NCBI RefSeq assembly: GCF_000002425.4
Contig: NC_037253.1
Span: forward strand, 7,815,311-7,879,310
Reading direction: 5' to 3'
Length of the DNA stretch: 64,000 nt
Source of the DNA: Physcomitrium patens
Lineage: Eukaryota; Streptophyta; Bryopsida; Funariales; Funariaceae
The stretch's first letter is position 1. Each line of letters opens with the position of its first letter. The notes under the pieces are model-generated. The model had not been told where the DNA came from and did no database searches. It worked only from the letters and a program-made list of their open reading frames with translations. The position numbers and the translations under genes are program-made. Below are positions 1-12,754 of the stretch, piece by piece.

Positions 1-613
1 TCAGTTCCGGTATCTGGACCCATCCGGTAGCTTCTCACACAGCTTCCTAATCTAACTTTCAATTGTGTGCTCCATCTTTGCATCTTTTTTTTTTTGTATT
101 TTTTCAGTGTTAGCTGCGTTGGTTAGACATCATTCTAGAATTGGCTCGGTGGCTTTCATGTACCATCTTCATAACCTAGATTGCCTTTTTCAACGAAGTT
201 ACTGAAACCGTGCTTGGTGTTTGAATTTGAGTTTCAGATAGATAGATAGTCTTGTCGATTTTCCCTGTCATTTGGATTTCAGCCATGGTTTTGATGCTTG
301 TGGCGAGGAAAATTTTTGAGGTTCATGCCCATGAATGGGTCTTGGCTTGTCTTGTGTGAAGAGCTGTTGTCGACTGGAATTCAACTCTAATTTGGACATT
401 GTTCTTGTTTGTTTCTGTTTTTTTCTTGCGAAATATGTCCTGTTCTGTCGTTCCGGGTGGTCTATTTCGCGGAGCACAATCCTGTGACCATCTATGTCAT
501 CTTCTAGTGGTCAGAAATTGAAGGTCTTTGTTCTTTCTCTGCGGTTCTTACCTGTCATCATCTGCTTAGATGTTGGTTTTCTTCGTTGCAGGATTTCAAT
601 TTCAACGTCAGGT
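1..613. other. Upstream and 5' leader region of the methyltransferase gene
   Basis: No coding region is supported here. The stretch has the mixed, T-rich composition of a plant promoter or 5' leader and contains a 9-10 T run near 90. An open frame runs from 494 into the methyltransferase, but its first 40 codons are hydrophobic and unlike the family, so I read them as leader. A pyrimidine-rich tract ending in TTGCAG (to 591) could be the acceptor of a 5'-leader intron whose donor I cannot place. Confidence 0.4.
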
Positions 614-1675
614 ATGGCAGAGGGCCACTCCCAGCAATCAATGGCTAGCGAAGTGCATCCGTTGGCAGCTTCAGGCTTCAATGCTGATCAGAGAATTTAT
701 GAATCGGCTCGACCAAGCTACCCAGCAGCTGTGTTAAAGATGGTGAAGGAAGAAATTGTGGTTCCTCTTGGTAACCCCACCACAGCCTCGAGTCTCTCGG
801 TGCTGGATCTAGCCGCGGGTACCGGAAAGTGGACGCGACTAATTCTTCCTTTAGGCATTGGTCAGATTGTTGCTGTTGAGCCCTCTCCTGGCATGCGCCG
901 CGAGTTTCAGCTCGTTTGTCCTAACGTTACCATCCTCGACGGCTCGGGTACTGCTATTCCACTGCCAGATGCAAGCGTGGATGTCATCTTCATCGCACAG
1001 GTATGGATCCGAGCTCTTTTCTGATTTGAAAGGTATTCACGGTGATTGGAGGGCATTTGGGACACAATAATCTAGGGTTTCCAAGACACTGGCTGATGTG
1101 TTTGTGTCGATCTTCATCGTCAGGCATTTCACTGGTTCGCAAACGTTGATGCATTGACCGAGATGCACCGCGTGTTGAAACCGGAAGGAACAGTTGTCAT
1201 GATTTGGAACCTGGAAGACATGAGGACTTCCTGGGTTGCAAGGTTACGTGGTGCCTATGAGAAACACGAAGCTGGTAGTCCTCAGTACAGATTAGGGCTG
1301 TGGCGGAGACCCTTTGTAGAGCCAGATATGGCGAAGGTGGTGTCAAAAATGTTCCATTTACCATTTCATGAACGGCAAGTCAGCCACTCTGTGTCGAACA
1401 CGAAAGATGATGTGTGGCAACGCGTCCTCAGCAAGAGTTACGTTGCAGTTCTCAGCGCTGAGCAGAAGGAAGAGCTGAAGAAAGAAGTGGACCATATTTT
1501 GTCAGCAGAGGATGTACACTGGGATAATGGAGAGGGTACCGAAAAAGTGGTGCAGTATCCTTATACAACTGATGTCGTATGGTTCAAGAAGCTCTCGTCA
1601 GACGTTTTACCTCAAAATGCGAGTGCCTTCACCCCCTTTTTTTATGAAAAAGGCTTCGAACCCTATGTCACTTGA
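614..1675 (+). CDS. Class I SAM-dependent methyltransferase (Methyltransf_11 type), two exons
   Basis: The exons are 614-1000 and 1124-1675, joined in phase 0 across a GT-AG intron, giving 312 aa. The protein transfers a methyl group from S-adenosylmethionine to an unidentified, probably small, substrate. Motif I is LDLAAGTGKWTR (about residues 64-75), followed by the acidic ribose-contact motif VAVEPSPGM (87-94). The exon junction creates IAQAFHWF (127-134), a motif IV-type element typical of this subfamily, and RVLKPEG with VMIWN (145-158) closes the Rossmann core. The opening GFNADQRIYESARPSYP resembles the family N-terminus (FxxxAxxYxxxRPxYP), which supports ATG 614; ATG 641 is an in-frame alternative and the longer frame from 494 looks like leader. 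There is no signal peptide in the 614 form, so it is probably cytosolic. It resembles the broad TMT1/Crg1-like group found in fungi, bacteria and plants; the substrate cannot be told from sequence. Confidence 0.9.
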
Positions 1676-2640
1676 TCCTGCAAGTCGCCGTGGCGTTTCC
1701 TTTGACCATCTCCAGTGCAGAGTTGGACAAAATTATCGGAACTGAACAGGTTCAGCTTTGGTTTTTCATGAGTCCAGAGTCAGCATTGTTTTTTGGATCC
1801 AGCATCGCACTGTTTTAGTGCGAGGCACATTGATTTGTCCATTCTGTGAATTTCTAATTCAATTATGTCCTTACAAGTCATTCATTCTACATTTTGGCTG
1901 CTTGGTACGATGCTTATGTGGTCTTACGTGCTGCAACCTATTGTGGATATCTTTCCTCGCAGTTGTAGATTGAATGCGATGCTTTGGGATTTGCGCGCAT
2001 TCAAGCATTGATGCAGTCTTCCTAATTGACTTCTGTGGGGAAATATTTGTGGGAGAGTTCAGGTGGAGACAATCTCGACTCCTCTTCAAGAATCGAAGAA
2101 ATACGCCAGGGTAATCCGCGCTTGAGTTCTGGTCACAGTTTCTCGGTGTAAAACGACCTTATAAAATGCATCTGTTAACACCTGCATTCAAAAGCAATCA
2201 GCGAACTACATCGCATAATTTTTTTATTCTAGAAATCTTCGCATCAAATTTTAAGGTGTGGCAAGCGCGTAATTGACCTCAGTGGGATAAAAACATCAAC
2301 CGGTTAATCGTAATGCGTCACTGACGTTGATGCCTACACCGTCAAGTCGCGAACTTGCGGTGACCCAGTTACCATCATTCTGTGCATGAGATCTACCGAA
2401 ATCAACCTGGTGCGACATACCAACAAATGAAAGTCTGCGTGCAGACCTCCAAGCACATCCTCCTCGATGACACCCATCAGCTACAGTGAGATGCTCCACC
2501 TTGTCGTTGTATTCTCGGATTGGATCACTGCTGTCATGTCCCACTGAAGTCGGCATATGTGCTGCGGAGATCGGCATGGCACAAACATGAAGAATGCAGC
2601 GATTTCATGCAAATTTGAAGGTGAGTTTCACTAACAGATT
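1676..2640. other. 3' untranslated and intergenic DNA after the methyltransferase
   Basis: The first part, with normal GC and T-rich tracts, is probably the 3' UTR. A GC-richer block at about 2,290-2,580 carries a 93-codon minus-strand frame with no recognisable motif and no splice partner, so I do not call it a gene. GC falls sharply after about 2,640, where repeat-derived DNA begins. Confidence 0.35.
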
Positions 2641-3600
2641 AGCAGAAGACTATGTTGCCCCGCTAGAATTTATCCATGCTGAAGTGGGTGATCATTGGGA
2701 GGAGGTGGAGATAACTCATATTAAAACAGGGAGATAAAAAGTTGTCACTAACAAAGATTGCCAACTAAAATTAGACCTAGTTATACACATATACTTATAT
2801 TAGTTTAACAGAAGTACAAAAAGTATTTGAGAGTACATTTTAGTGTATAGATTTCATCATTTCTATTATCTTCTACAATGTTACTACAATTACCATCATT
2901 CTAATGAAAGCTCATGTTGGCATCAAAAAGCATTCTATGACTGCATAATTGTAGTAGTTGTGGTACAAGTGTACATAAGTATTTTCAACTATTTACTAAA
3001 AATAGTATTTAACATATGTTTATATTATCTCAATTGTATATAATTTTTTCCAAAGTGTAGAATATCACCAATATTGGTTTTGAGGTATATCTATATATGT
3101 TTATGTGTATGTATATGTAGGAAGTTATTAAAGCCACATCTTTCTTTGCCATCTCATGAATGATTCCATGTCTATTTTTTGTTCTCATCTCTTGTTTTTG
3201 TCCCTCATTCCCATCCTTCATTTTCATCCCTTATTTCTAATCCTTTTGTTCATTTTCCATGTTTTAAGCGTGGAATAGGCCCCACTTTATACTCCTTCTT
3301 TCCTTCCTCCTCTATTTGCAAAATACCCAACATTTGTAATTCATTTGTGCTCAAATAGGAATTAGTAGGAAATACTTTTATAGATATTGGTTGCTCAAAA
3401 TATGTGTAATGAAAAAAAATACAAAAAATACAAAAAAACAATAAGAAAATTATTGATATTGTTACTTGGATGATTTGGATAGTATTACAACATTGTTAAG
3501 TGTTAACACAACTATATGGTAAAAAATAAAAATATAGATGTTATTATAGAAGAGCCTAGTAGAAAGATGTAGTAGAAAAATAAGAATAAATCATAGAAAG
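2641..3600. other. AT-rich intergenic DNA, no gene seen
   Basis: Low-complexity AT-rich sequence with short frames only. It leads into the LTR A repeat and may include the missing 5' edge of that LTR, which I could not fix. Confidence 0.4.
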
Positions 3601-5281
3601 ATAGTAAAAAGTTTAGTCTTAATGCTGCCTTTTGTAGAAAGAGCTTCTATTTACATTGTAGGAGCATAAAAGCCTCAAATCAAAATAAATAAAATAAATA
3701 AATAATATAAATATCTTTAAAAGAGTGTTAAAAATAGTTTTATGCAAAAATTACCTCAAATTACCAAAAATTGATACTTGAAGAGGATAGGTTATGAACT
3801 TGGATCAAAATCAGATCCTAAGGCATAAAACTGCACATCTATGGTAATTCAAAGGTTCTTTTGCAAATCAAGATAGGATTTTGAGCGTAGACTTGAAAAG
3901 AGATTTTTGAGAGTTGGTTTCATGTCATTTGAATTAATATTGAGGTTTTGAGAGATTTTGAAAGTTAGTAATGTATTTGGTAGGTTTGGATTTTGAGAAA
4001 TAAGAATAATTTTATAAATTTCAGGATTTTGTGAGTTTTATAGCATATTTACAAGTCGAAATTTGAAATTTTGTTATTGTACTTGTTGTAAATGTGTGTG
4101 AAAATTTTGAAATCAATTAAGTAGTTAGATTGAAGCATATGAGAGTTTTGTGGGTTATGGTCTCAAAAATTGGGATTTAAAAGATTGGTGAGGTTTTTAA
4201 GATATCTGCCAATCTGCAAGTTGGATTGAAATACAATTTTGCTCAAAAGAAGCTAACTTGACTTCCAACAATTGTGAAAAATTTACAACTAATTGAATTG
4301 TGAAATAAGAGATTGTGGCTTGAGAATATTGACATTAAGATTAGAGAAGGAGGTTAACCAATATTTGAGCAAAGTTTAGGGATTATTGTCTATTTCTTAT
4401 GTATGATTTTTTTCTAATTTGTTTTACTTGTTGCTAACTTAGTTGTTGCAAAGTTTACAAATTTGAGTCAAAATCAATAATTCAATTAATAGTTATTAAA
4501 TTTTCAATTTGTTATAGGATTTATTAAGAGTTTATTTAAGATTTAGGATTTGATTAAGGATTGATGAGGATTGATTTAGGATCTAGGATTTGATTAGAAT
4601 TTTTTAAGAGTTGTTTTAGAATTTAATTAGGATTTAAGGTTTATTAGGGTTTCATTAGATTTGATCTAGGATTTAGAATTTGCTACAATTTCATTAGATT
4701 TTATCTAGGGTTTAGGATTTTGCTAGGATTTCATTAGAGTTTGGTTGGAATTTAAAATTTTATTAGAATTTGATCTAGGATTTGATTAAGATTTATTAGA
4801 ATTTCAATTAGGATTTTTTCTAAGATTTTATTAGGATTAATTAGGATTTTAATTAGGATTCAATTAGAATTTGATCTAAGATTTGGTTAAGATTTATTAA
4901 GATATTAATTAAGATTAAATTAAGATTTTATTAGGATTAATTTAGGATTTATTTAAGATTTCTATTTTTATTATTTAAAACAATTATTTTTTATTTATTT
5001 TATTTTTTATTATAATATTTTTTAAAAATTATTATTATATATTTTTAAGGATTTCTTTATTATATTTCTTTGAGATTAATTTATGAGTTCTTTGTATTTT
5101 TTTATAACTTCTTTTAAATTTACTTTGAATTGGTTAAAGTTTGATCAGGATTATTAAGGATAACTTAAAGTTTATTTAAGACTCCATTAGACTTAGTAGG
5201 ATTATTGTTATATTTCTACTTTCCTTCTACAATTATATGCTTGATGTATTCTCAAGCAAGAATACATGTAATATGACAACA
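3600..5281 (+). repeat. LTR A: decayed, probably solo, LTR of the long-LTR Gypsy family
   Basis: This is a diverged copy of the LTRs that flank the Gypsy element at 45.7-58.5 kb. Shared landmarks appear in the same order. A 'gagcttctatttac' block lies near 3,640, and a 'ttgatacttgaagaggat...gatcctaaggcataaaa' block lies near 3,770-3,830, matching about 53,450-53,510. Next comes a long array of AGGATTT/GATTAGG-like units (about 4,500-4,960). The end reads 'ctcaagcaagaat...atgacaaca' near 5,250-5,281, matching 47,145-47,180. No internal retroelement coding was recognised on either side, so a solo LTR is most likely. The left edge is uncertain by about 100-200 bases. Confidence 0.7.
4500..4960 (+). 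repeat. Degenerate GATTTAGGATTT-type repeat array within LTR A
   Basis: Dozens of imperfect units of the form 'tttaggatttgattaggatt' run head to tail, with unit lengths drifting between about 7 and 20 bases. The same array sits at the same relative position in LTRs B, C and D. Confidence 0.75.
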
Positions 5282-5991
5282 TTAAAAAAACAAGGCATGG
5301 TGCAATGATTTTATAATTAAAACTATTGATAATACATGCATGGGATTTAACAATGGAAGCATGATTTATCTAAAAATTTCTTTCATTGTATTTATTTCAC
5401 TTAAAACTATCTCATTTTATAAAAAATAATAGAAATCCACCATTGTGTTGAATATAACTTTGAAACAATCATCCTCAAAAGTGAGTTTCTATCACTAAAG
5501 ATTTGTCTTGGCCCACAAAAATTCATAGATTTTCTTTTCTTTCATCTAAGCATAAAATTCGGTTAAAATAAAAGCAATGAAGTTGGCTTTTGAAAGACAT
5601 CATTCAATATTTTTTTAAATGCTAAAAGTAAACTTAATATTCAATTTTTAGTTAAATTTTTGCACAAAAAAAATGTTATTAAAATGATCATTGTTTTCAA
5701 AAAAACAATCTATGGCTTTTAAATCAAAAATTACAAATTAAATGTTTTTTATTTTAATAAACCATCATATGAAGGATTAAATATATCCAAAGTAAGTCAA
5801 TAGTGTATTTGTTGAAATAAATTCGATTGTTTTTTATAAACGTATAGACTTTTGTACCTTTGTATTCAAAAATATAACCTTTTAAAGTAATATTATTATT
5901 GCTTAAACAAAATGAATGATATTAAATTTATTTGTGAAATTGTGATGCATGTATAGATGTATATATTATATCAACAAATACATACATACAT

Positions 5992-6028
<37 letters not shown>

Positions 6029-7085
6029 GGTAATGTCAAGTGATACAATTATTATAAATTCAGATAGAAAATAAAAATGTATACATTATGTATATAAATA
6101 CATATAGAAGTCAAAACATATTACTTTTATGATATATCATTTATTTGTATGTTTATTTATTTATTTGAAATATTATAGTCTCAATGTTTAAAAATTTGAT
6201 TTATTTGAATTTATATGTGTATATGTGTTTTTTCTTTTTTCTTTTATAATTCACATCAACAACAAATAATAATAATAAAATAAAGATATCTGATAAATAA
6301 TTTAAAAATATTTCTAACAATTGCTCAAAAATACTTTAAAGTGTCTTTAAAATATTGGAGCTTGTATGAAAGCTTCTATACAAGCTTCAATACCAATATT
6401 CAAGCTATGATAAAACTTCTACAAGGTTGTCTAACATAACTTTATAAACCAAATTAATACTTAAAACATTCTAATGTTTGCACAAATGGATTTTGCAGGT
6501 TGGCTATTTCTCAAATGGAGAAAGAAAAAGGAAGGGAGTATAAAGCAAGGCCCGTCCCAAGCTAGAAACAAGAATAGGAACAAGAAGGCCTGAAATGGGA
6601 ATATGAATAAAGAGGCTAGGAATGAAGGATGGAAACATGGGATTGGAAATGGAAGATAGAAATAGGACCTATGAGATAGCAAAGAGAAGTGTGGCTTTAT
6701 CAATTCATATATATATATATATATATATATAGATAATTTTAAAAAATAAAAAATTTAAATATTATTAAAATTTATTTTTTTCAAAATATTTATAAAATAT
6801 TATTTAATTTTAATTTTATAAAATAATTTTATTAGATATTTATTTTTGAATAATTAGAAAATTTTATTAAAATATAATATAATTAATTTATGTTTTAAAA
6901 GTATTATTTTTTATATTAAAAAAAAACCTTAAAAATCCTTTTTGATATTAATAATATGCATGAAGTTGATAAGAAGTATCTCAATTTTACTATTATTTGA
7001 TTTAAAATTAATAAAGTTATAAATAAATAAATAAATAAATGGATAATATTTTAAGATGAATATATATACACAAAGACCACTATTT

Positions 7086-7116
<31 letters not shown>

Positions 7117-8700
7117 TATAGATAAGACTTATTTATTTATTGTTTTAATTATTTTTCATATGGTTACACTTCATGTTGTCATAATGGAAAGAATTTTACA
7201 TCAAGAAAGCATTGGACTTTTGATTGACATTAATTACTCAAACAAGTTGTAAATTTATAAAATACAAATCTTATTTATAACTTGTCCTTGTAAAGATAGT
7301 TACATCAAATATACAAGTCTTGGATGCACAAGAGTCCCCAAGATGTGTCTAGATATCCTAATACCACTTCTACTCTTATAGAAATTCCTTCCAAATTTGT
7401 ATCATCTAAAAACTTCAAATCTAACTATCTAGTTGAACTCAAACTTCTCTACAAGTTAACTTATACCTTTAACTACTTCTACAATAAAAAAAATAAAAAA
7501 ATAAAAAAACTATTGTAGATTTATTTTAGATCTTCAAATATTGCTTAATTTCAAGTAGGTGCTAAACAGGACAATTTCCATTCACCAATGTACTAAATCT
7601 ACCATATCTCAAAAATCCAATATTCAAATATCATAAAATTTCATATATAGTTTCTTAGTATAGTCATCTACACTTATAGAAATTTTGAGCCAAAAATTCA
7701 TCCAAAAATTCAAGATATGTTCCAAACCAAAATCTCTATGAAAAAAACTCACTTACAAACTCTAGTTTTCAAGCACCGACTTCCAACAACTCTTTCTCCT
7801 TCATTCCAAATTAGAATTTATCAATTCTTTTGCATAAAATGTAGTTCTTCAAGTCAACTTTTAAACATCACTTTTTGATCTCCAAAAGCTCTCACTCAAT
7901 TCCTTGTATTTACAAAAATAGTGGCAATAGATATAATTTCAAGACCCTAACTTCAAGCACCCATTTTGCTCTCATAAAAACTCCGAATTCCTTGATTTTT
8001 GCACGAAAATTGTAGCCCTCAAAACAAGCTAACAAATCCTAACCTTTAAACTTCAAATGACCACCTTGAAGTGGCCTCAAACTCCAATATGGTCTTGGAC
8101 AACATCTTAAAGTCCATTGGGCATGACCTTCAACCAATGGGAATGAAGTCATCCATCAACTTGCCTTATCCATCCATATGGGAATGCCTAGAAGTCAAAA
8201 TATTATCCTAAATATATCTACTCTAAATTCCTTATCAATAAATCCTACAACTTCTATCTTTAATTACAAAACTTAAACTACAAACTTAAACAAATTAAAC
8301 AAGGATTTTATTTTTATTTTTATATTTTTTTAATTACAACCCAAACTCTCAGAAAATTCCATATTACTTTTACATATTATGCTACTTTCCAACATGATAA
8401 TATTTATTTTTTTATTGCATCTCCTTAGTCACATTTGTTTTTTTTACTTTCATACAATTTTTTTTTAACTAGTTTTATGTGTTTGTAATCTCTTCTTCTT
8501 CTTCTTCACTTAATTTAAATATATTATTTTCATTTTTTATAATTTCTTAAAAAAATAATATACCAATTAGAATATATTTCTGTAATTCTTGGTGAATAAT
8601 ATCTAATTTTGAGTTTTATGTGTTTTTTTTAAAAAAAAAACATTAAAAAATCAATGAACCTGGTTTACCTGAATAAATATTGTAATATACGATTTACTAA
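5282..8700. other. AT-rich repeat-derived DNA, no gene seen
   Basis: There are several (AT)n tracts and poly-A or poly-T runs, with no frame that resembles a host gene. Between about 7,300 and 8,220 the plus strand becomes markedly C+T-rich and G-poor, with phrases such as 'cacttatagaaattttgagcc', like the LTRs of plant Gypsy elements. I cannot identify its ends or a partner copy in this window. Confidence 0.4.
5996..6023. repeat. (AT)n microsatellite
   Basis: Uninterrupted alternating AT, one of about ten such tracts in the AT-rich parts of the window. Confidence 0.95.
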
Positions 8701-9530
8701 ATGTTTTTACAGAGTGAGGAGGTCATTTTACGAGAGTGGTGTGGCCCTCACTGATAGAAGCCACGTGTGCGTCCGCAGTGATGGGCCTATGGGCGGTCAT
8801 AGGGGGTCACGCAGGTTTCAGCTGAAGGAAGCCCTACCGGTCTTCAACTGAAAACTCCTGCTCTTCGTCCTCCTTGGCCCAACTTCGCCGTCGCTACCAT
8901 CCTCTCGCTCAATCCCTCGTCCTACTTGTATCATAATTTTCTTGGGTTCGCTTCAATTTCACCACTACTTCGATACCCATGTCGTCGATTTCATATTAAT
9001 CTCTCATGTCCCAACATTGCGGATGCATTTGCATTCCCAGCTCGCTTGTGCACCGCCCGTGGAGTTTAATTGGGTCTGTTAAGGGAAGTTTTTGTTAGTG
9101 GGCTTTTGTAAGTTATGGCTCTCTGAACCCCGTTCTTCGAATTTCTGCAATGGTGCATGGGATGGTGTTCTGGGTCGCCGTTGCTGTGATGATCTGGTGG
9201 CAGTATCTGTCAGCAAAAGACCTGCTGCGTTCGAAGTGTGCTTTGCTTTTGGTTCAAAATTTTGTGGTAAGCGCTGAATACCGTGAGGTCTTTGAGAAGA
9301 GCGAGATGATTTGCAGGCGCCGATGGGACGAATTTCTTTGCCCCATTCTTTAATTTCGCTGCACCGTTTCCGCTAACTGCATGCAAGGATGTGAAGATTG
9401 GTCAATCGGCTGATCCATCCAATATATCTCATGACTGGAGTCCACAGTTGCAGAAATGGCATATTAAATCAAGCAGATTTTGAATAGCGCTTGAACAGGT
9501 ACAACGCATTCACTTCATTTTGAAAGGGAG
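8700..9530 (+). promoter_or_regulatory. Upstream and 5' leader region of the coiled-coil gene
   Basis: GC rises abruptly at about 8,710, marking the start of a gene island. Short frames at 8,654-8,851 and 9,092-9,353 are mutually inconsistent and unlike any family, so I read the stretch as promoter plus spliced 5' leader. 'tgaacaggtac' near 9,492 could be an exon edge. The true transcription start is not visible. Confidence 0.4.
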
Positions 9531-12500
9531 ATGTCTGACCAAACGAGAAGTCCACAGGAAATTCCAAATTGCAGAGCTGTTAGTGAATCATTTCGTCATT
9601 TGAAGCAATCGAGTTGTGAGTCTGAGGTTTCTAAACCTTTAGGAATGTTGGAGATGACGGCAGGGTTGTCAGATGGTCGCGGAGTGCACGCATCTTGCTT
9701 ACCGCTGAATCGTTTGGCAATAGGAGCAGTAAGAGGACGTATCTATATGAGTGCCATCGATGCCAAGGTGGATTAACGAATCTGGTACACTAATTTGTAA
9801 GCTTCCATGCAAGCAGTCCAACTTATAAATGACATTTGACGAATATTTTTGTGAGTCCCTGAACACGGGCCCAAAATTTTATTCATAGGTTATATTGCAG
9901 AGAGATGGCAGTTCACCTTTGAAATGTGCTCTTACAAAAAGGAGAATTAACTTCTCATGCACAATGAACATAATTAATGTGTACACTTCTAGAATGAAAG
10001 AAGCTTCCATTCGGAATAGGATGTAATTTTCTAAGCTTAGAATGGTCTCCACTTCTATTGCCCTGGGTCTTGCCCTAGGTCTTGCCTATCCTAGATTACT
10101 TGCCGGAGTACATGATTTTGAACAAGGAAATCTAATGTACTAAAGGACGTCATTATTTGCCTATGTTGTTGAACCTAAGTTTGTTTGAACAGGTGCTCTT
10201 CAGGGTGATGGGGAAAGCAAGAGGTGAAATTGATAAATATGACTTGTACCTGCATGACAGGCGAGAAGCGAGCAAGGAGGGCACCAACATGGGCTTTCAG
10301 TCTGATTTCCCTCATGACACTTGTGACCGACAGATAAGCTCGAGTGTAATGTTATTGTCCTCTTGTGGGCATCGTAGGACAGTAATAAATTCAGATGATT
10401 GCAGTCATAAAGTTTTCAGTAACTCAGACAACACTATTGACCTTTTAGATTTGAGCACGACTGGGAACCTTGAAAACTACGTGCTGAAAATCTCTCCATT
10501 CGAGTAAAACTGAGGCTGTTTGACCAATGCCCCACAGGGCCATGTCTATGATAAATCAGTCGCATTGGATCGGGAGCGGTTGGAAGTTGCAAGTTTGCGC
10601 CAGGATATCATTGACGAGTACGAGAAGAAAAGTGCGGAGCTCCTTGAGTACTTGGATTCCATGGAATCTGCATTTGAATACCAAAGGTTGGAGTACGAGG
10701 AGAGACAAAAAAATTTAAGATTGGAAAATGAGGAGCTCAGGCATGAATTGGCACATGGCTGCAGGTAGTATGGCCAGTGAGAAGCTAGAACATAAAACTA
10801 AAAACCTGGAACCACTAGAGCAGACTTGGCATTCAACATGAGAAATTCTCTTGTTAGCGGATGGTAATGAAATTTAATAATTGTAACAGGACACTTGCAA
10901 TGTTACTCAGAAGACTCAATGGTCAGTAGTGTAATTTTGGTTTCTCTACTATTTGCTAATGCCATATGGGATTTCGTTTCAGTTACTTTTGGTAGGATTT
11001 TCAGGTCATCTCAATTTAAAATTAGGGATGGTCATGTTTAGTCATAAGAACCGGTACTCCTTGTTTTGTGCAGGGCTCGTGTAGCTGAGCTCCTCGAAAA
11101 GGATCAGGAGCGAGAGGAGGATGCTCATTACGTCGTTCAAGCGGTGCAAGTCTTGAAGAGCGAGATGAAGGAGAAAGAGAGGGTCGCCAAGAAGGACCAT
11201 AGAAAAGTCAAGGTTAGATTGCACAAGAAATGCAAGTCATTATTCACAACTGGTCTGTGCTATGAGAGTGAGATTTAAAGGTGAATATTACTAGATTTAG
11301 ACGCACATAGACGCTTTACAGATTTCAAAACAAAACTTGTTCGAAGTTTGAGAACAAAAATGTGCTACAAAAATGAACCAATTCCAATCAAGAACTATAA
11401 GGGAAACAACCAATAATACAGTTCATTTTCAAAACAAAAAGAGAGTGAATAGTTAGTTAAGGAAGTGTGTGGTGCAATTTAATTTGAATATTTACATGAT
11501 TGTTTTCGTTCATAATGGGGTGTGAAAAGCTCTGCGGGCCATCTTTGGTCTTGAATGCGGCAGGAGCTGCAGTTAATGGTAGAAGAACTGCAATGGACTA
11601 TTGAGAAGAAGGAAGAGGAGCATGAAAATGTAGGGAGGCGTGAGAAGAAAGCCCGAAAGCACATTGAGGAAGAGAATGATGTACTCAGACGGAAAGCTGC
11701 TCTTGGCTGGATGCTTGGTTGTTTATCAGGTACACATCAACACACAACGCTGGAGAGGTTCGAATTGCGTTTAATTCTTAAGCTTGGGAGGTGCTTTGAA
11801 TCACTTCTTGCTTACTAACAAGATGCATGGGCCCGTGTTACGGTAGAGCTTTATTTGAGGCTGGACCCTGATATTGGAGCTGGCAGAATTCTGAAGCTGG
11901 TGCGTAAAGTCCAGCGAGAGTTGGAATCTGGGAATCGCGTTTTCAGCACCGGAGGAATGACGCCACCCAAGCTGGAATATGAGCTGATTCAAAGAGAGAT
12001 CCGGAGGTTGATCAATGCTGGCAACTCCAATACACTGCCAAGTTTAGCCCAAAAATTACGCATAAATTCTTCTGTGGTGAGGACTGCCAAGCCCAAACAG
12101 TTCACAAGGGAACTTCCAGGTGATCGTCGTAAGAAGCTTAGGCTTAGTAAATCTCTTCGGGAGCAGGCCCAGGCCGCGCAACGAAGCTTCTCTGCACCTT
12201 CTGAAGTGTAAGTGCTGTATTGAACGTTTGAGGAAGAACAGTACACAAACACACTGAAAAACATGCTGTTATGTTACATAATTTTTTCGTTTACAATGTT
12301 CTTGCTTGAATGTAATTGCTAGGTAACAGATGCAGACAGAATTTGTAATCTATGCAGCTCAATCAAGAACTTAACGTCCTGCTTAATCTCCACAATCATG
12401 GCTCTTGTTATCGTTGTTTGACCTCACTCTTCAAGGTTCGCCTGAGAATTTAATGCTGGAGGATTGCTTTTGTGATCTCTATTGTTCAGGCCTTCGAGAA

Positions 12501-12754
12501 AGGAGGTTGCTGCCTGCGAAGGGTTTGTTCTAAAAGATCACCTCAAACAAAAGCATCATGTATCATGTCACAAGGACGTTCAGAAGAAAGATTGGGGAAC
12601 CTGGAAAAAGCTAAGGCTACTGAAGATGGACCAAGCTGCCAAGGAAACTTCCTATCGTGAGATCAAGAAAGTTTTGCAAGGATTAGAGAGTAGCATGACT
12701 TATCTTTTGGGTCAAGAAAGGCGGCGTCGTTTAAATAATCAAAGTAGGATATGA
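9531..12754 (+). CDS. Uncharacterised coiled-coil protein, multi-exon
   Basis: The well-supported exons are 10538-10764, 11074-11212, 11564-11729, 11823-12207 and 12490-12754. All join in frame at GT-AG sites and give 393 codons plus stop. Two upstream pieces are likely but less sure: 9531 to about 9767, ending at AAG|GT, and an exon in the frame at 10157-10507, whose donor is unclear; GT at 10481 would leave only a 57-base intron. The central part is strongly charged (LENEELRHELAH, EKDQEREEDAHYVV, VEELQWTIEKKEEEHENV) and predicts a long coiled coil. Basic stretches follow (PGDRRKKLRLSKSLREQ), and the C-terminus is RRRRLNNQSRI. There is no catalytic motif, signal peptide or membrane segment. 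I do not recognise the family. A scaffold or cytoskeleton-linked role is only a guess from composition. Confidence 0.7.

Noticed and set aside
494-613. 40-codon N-terminal extension of the methyltransferase frame with a hydrophobic run
   Set aside because: The family N-terminus begins near ATG 614. The extension contains a pyrimidine tract and AG site typical of an intron end, and resembles no targeting sequence closely enough to call.
4500-4960. Interstitial telomere repeat
   Set aside because: Units are AGGATTT/GATTAGG-like rather than TTTAGGG, and they recur inside LTR copies at a fixed position, so they belong to the transposon family.
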